This document shows, one piece after another, positions 62,985 through 64,000 of a stretch of 64,000 bases of DNA. The stretch is from assembly GCA_048498035.1 (NCBI GenBank), contig JBEHYT010000003.1, forward strand, positions 1-64,000, in the 5' to 3' direction. Positions within the stretch are counted from its first letter, which is position 1; every line of letters starts with the position of its first letter. This stretch comes from CADEDV01 sp048498035. Its GTDB lineage: Bacteria; Bacteroidota; Bacteroidia; Chitinophagales; Chitinophagaceae. The notes under the pieces are model-generated. The model was not told the DNA's origin, made no database searches, and saw only the letters and a list, made by a program, of their open reading frames with translations. The translations under genes and the position numbers were made by a program.

Positions 62985-63449
62985 ATGGCTGCTAAATTAA
63001 ATCTTGACAAACTGGACCTCCAGATCATCCATCATATGATGGAAAATGCCGAAATCTCCTACGCCGACCTGGGGAAGAAACTGTTTGTATCAGGAGGTAC
63101 CATCCACGTTCGCATAAAAAAACTCCAGGAAGCGGGCATTGTTAAAGGTACGAAGTTGAATGTTGACATCCGTCAACTGGGCTACGACGTCATCGCCTTT
63201 ATCGGCATTTACCTGAAAGAAAGCTCCTTATACGATACAGTTGCTCGCGAACTGCAGAAAATGCCGGAAATCGTTCGCCTGAACTATACCACGGGCAACT
63301 ATAGCATGTTTGCAGAAATCGTATGCAAAGACATCAATCAACTCCGGTCCGTATTGCATGATCAGCTGCAGAAAATCAAAGGAATTGAACGCACCGAGAC
63401 ATTTATTTCCCTGGAAGAAAGCTTTAGTCGCAACGTTAAAGTAATGTAA
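62985..63449 (+). CDS. Lrp/AsnC-family transcriptional regulator
   Basis: 154 residues. N-terminal helix-turn-helix (L-D-K-L-D-L-Q-I-I-H-H-M-M, then Y-A-D-L-G-K-K-L-F-V-S-G-G-T-I-H-V-R-I-K-K-L) and a C-terminal RAM domain (G-Y-D-V-I-A-F-I-G-I-Y; T-G-N-Y-S-M-F-A-E-I-V). Such proteins form dimers to octamers and respond to amino acids. Its stop overlaps the next start (TAATG). Target genes beyond itself are not known, but the tRNA-like RNA shares its upstream region. Confidence 0.93.
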   Translation: MAAKLNLDKLDLQIIHHMMENAEISYADLGKKLFVSGGTIHVRIKKLQEAGIVKGTKLNVDIRQLGYDVIAFIGIYLKESSLYDTVARELQKMPEIVRLNYTTGNYSMFAEIVCKDINQLRSVLHDQLQKIKGIERTETFISLEESFSRNVKVM

Positions 63450-64000
63450 TGCGCCCCGCCAATTCGCGGTTTTTTTCATCCCTGGGCCTCCTGCTGCTAC
63501 TCAACCTGCTGGTAAAACCGGCATGGATCTTTGCCATTGATCGCGTGGTGCAAAACAGGGCCGGCCTCGCCAACTACGGATCGTATTTCTCGTTATTCAA
63601 CCTCTCTGTTATTTTCAGCTTTCTCCTCGATTGGGGATTGACCACCTTCCTCAACCGCCAACTCGCCACTTCCATCTCCTTTTTTTCACAACTCTGGCAA
63701 CTACTACAGGCTAAACTGGTATTTACAGGTACCTACCTCCTAACACTCCTTCTCGTAGCATGGCTAACCGGAATATCGAACTGGGCGCTGCTGGCAAGTC
63801 TTGCGCTTGTACAAATAATTACATCCTTCTTCCTGTTCTTCCGTGCCATCATCACTGCGCGCCAACAATTTCAAACAGATGCCTGGCTTTCCATACTGGA
63901 CAAAACACTCATGATCCTCGTTTGCGGATCAATACTGCTTTTACATCGCCCGCTGCCCGTTACTACGTTTGCATTAATACAAGCCGCCTGCCTGGCATTT
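63449..64000 (+). CDS. Polysaccharide/lipid-linked oligosaccharide flippase (MviN/Wzx-like), partial
   Basis: The first 184 codons run off the window. The ATG at 63449 overlaps the regulator's stop. The protein opens with a short basic segment and then successive membrane helices (S-L-G-L-L-L-L-L-N-L-L-V; S-L-F-N-L-S-V-I-F-S-F-L-L-D-W-G-L). The segment V-K-P-A-W-I-F-A-I-D-R-V-V-Q-N and the following Y-G-S-Y-F-S-L-F-N are typical of Bacteroidota flippases that move lipid-linked sugars across the inner membrane. Later helices and the end are not visible. Confidence 0.78.
   Translation, partial: MRPANSRFFSSLGLLLLLNLLVKPAWIFAIDRVVQNRAGLANYGSYFSLFNLSVIFSFLLDWGLTTFLNRQLATSISFFSQLWQLLQAKLVFTGTYLLTLLLVAWLTGISNWALLASLALVQIITSFFLFFRAIITARQQFQTDAWLSILDKTLMILVCGSILLLHRPLPVTTFALIQAACLAF

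Overview
The window looks like chromosomal DNA of a member of the Bacteroidota, most probably a Chitinophagaceae relative. Supporting signs: TAnnTTTG-type -7 promoter boxes (often with a TTG about 19-23 bp upstream), a GLPGLI-family protein, large CarboxypepD_reg/plug/beta-barrel outer-membrane proteins, DUF3078 proteins, a fused 2-oxoacid dehydrogenase E1, the futalosine menaquinone route (mqnC), and a full alternative complex III (act) plus aa3 oxidase operon. This assignment is inferred from gene content only.

Layout. Bases 1-78 encode an alphaproteobacterial-style ATP synthase gamma fragment that runs straight into a GC-rich 23/24-bp tandem array, which abuts a REP-associated (IS200-like) transposase; the first 78 bases look foreign or chimeric. 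Then follow a SWIM/SNF2 helicase, two paralogous outer-membrane beta-barrel proteins around a small secreted protein, a GLPGLI protein facing a histidine kinase/response regulator pair, an AsmA-like protein, nagA, a convergent overlapping sterol-desaturase-like gene, DUF3817, a TPR protein and mqnC (18.7-22.0 kb). Next come an aspartyl protease with a PDZ domain, an M16 peptidase pair, a VWA protein, a fused E1 gene, an SGNH lipoprotein, a DUF2207 protein, and an ABC exporter (to 34.9 kb). The stretch 35-41 kb holds a winged-helix-like gene behind a perfect 34-bp palindrome, a D-aminoacylase, a TMEM175-like protein, a carboxypeptidase-regulatory protein and purN.

The centrepiece of ordinary metabolism is 41.3-57.9 kb: actA, actB, a small unrelated secreted protein, actC-F, then coxB, coxA, ctaB, two subunit III genes, subunit IV, SCO and DUF420. 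Together they encode electron transfer from menaquinol through alternative complex III to oxygen, plus haem and copper maturation. mqnC elsewhere in the window supplies a step of menaquinone synthesis. It is followed by an alkyltransferase-like/DUF5522/trmB operon, a TonB-C lipoprotein and a tandem DUF3078 pair.

The most unusual object is at 62660-62831 on the minus strand: a complete cloverleaf (acceptor, D, anticodon and T arms with the usual invariant bases) in which the variable region is about 100 nt and itself folds. It has its own TTG-N21-TATATTTG promoter and a rho-independent terminator, and is transcribed divergently from an Lrp/AsnC regulator. The regulator overlaps, by TAATG, a flippase gene that runs off the window. 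Gene-poor stretches (11.7-12.5 kb, 32.35-33.15 kb) are filled with dispersed repeats, including an inverted pair 21 kb apart.
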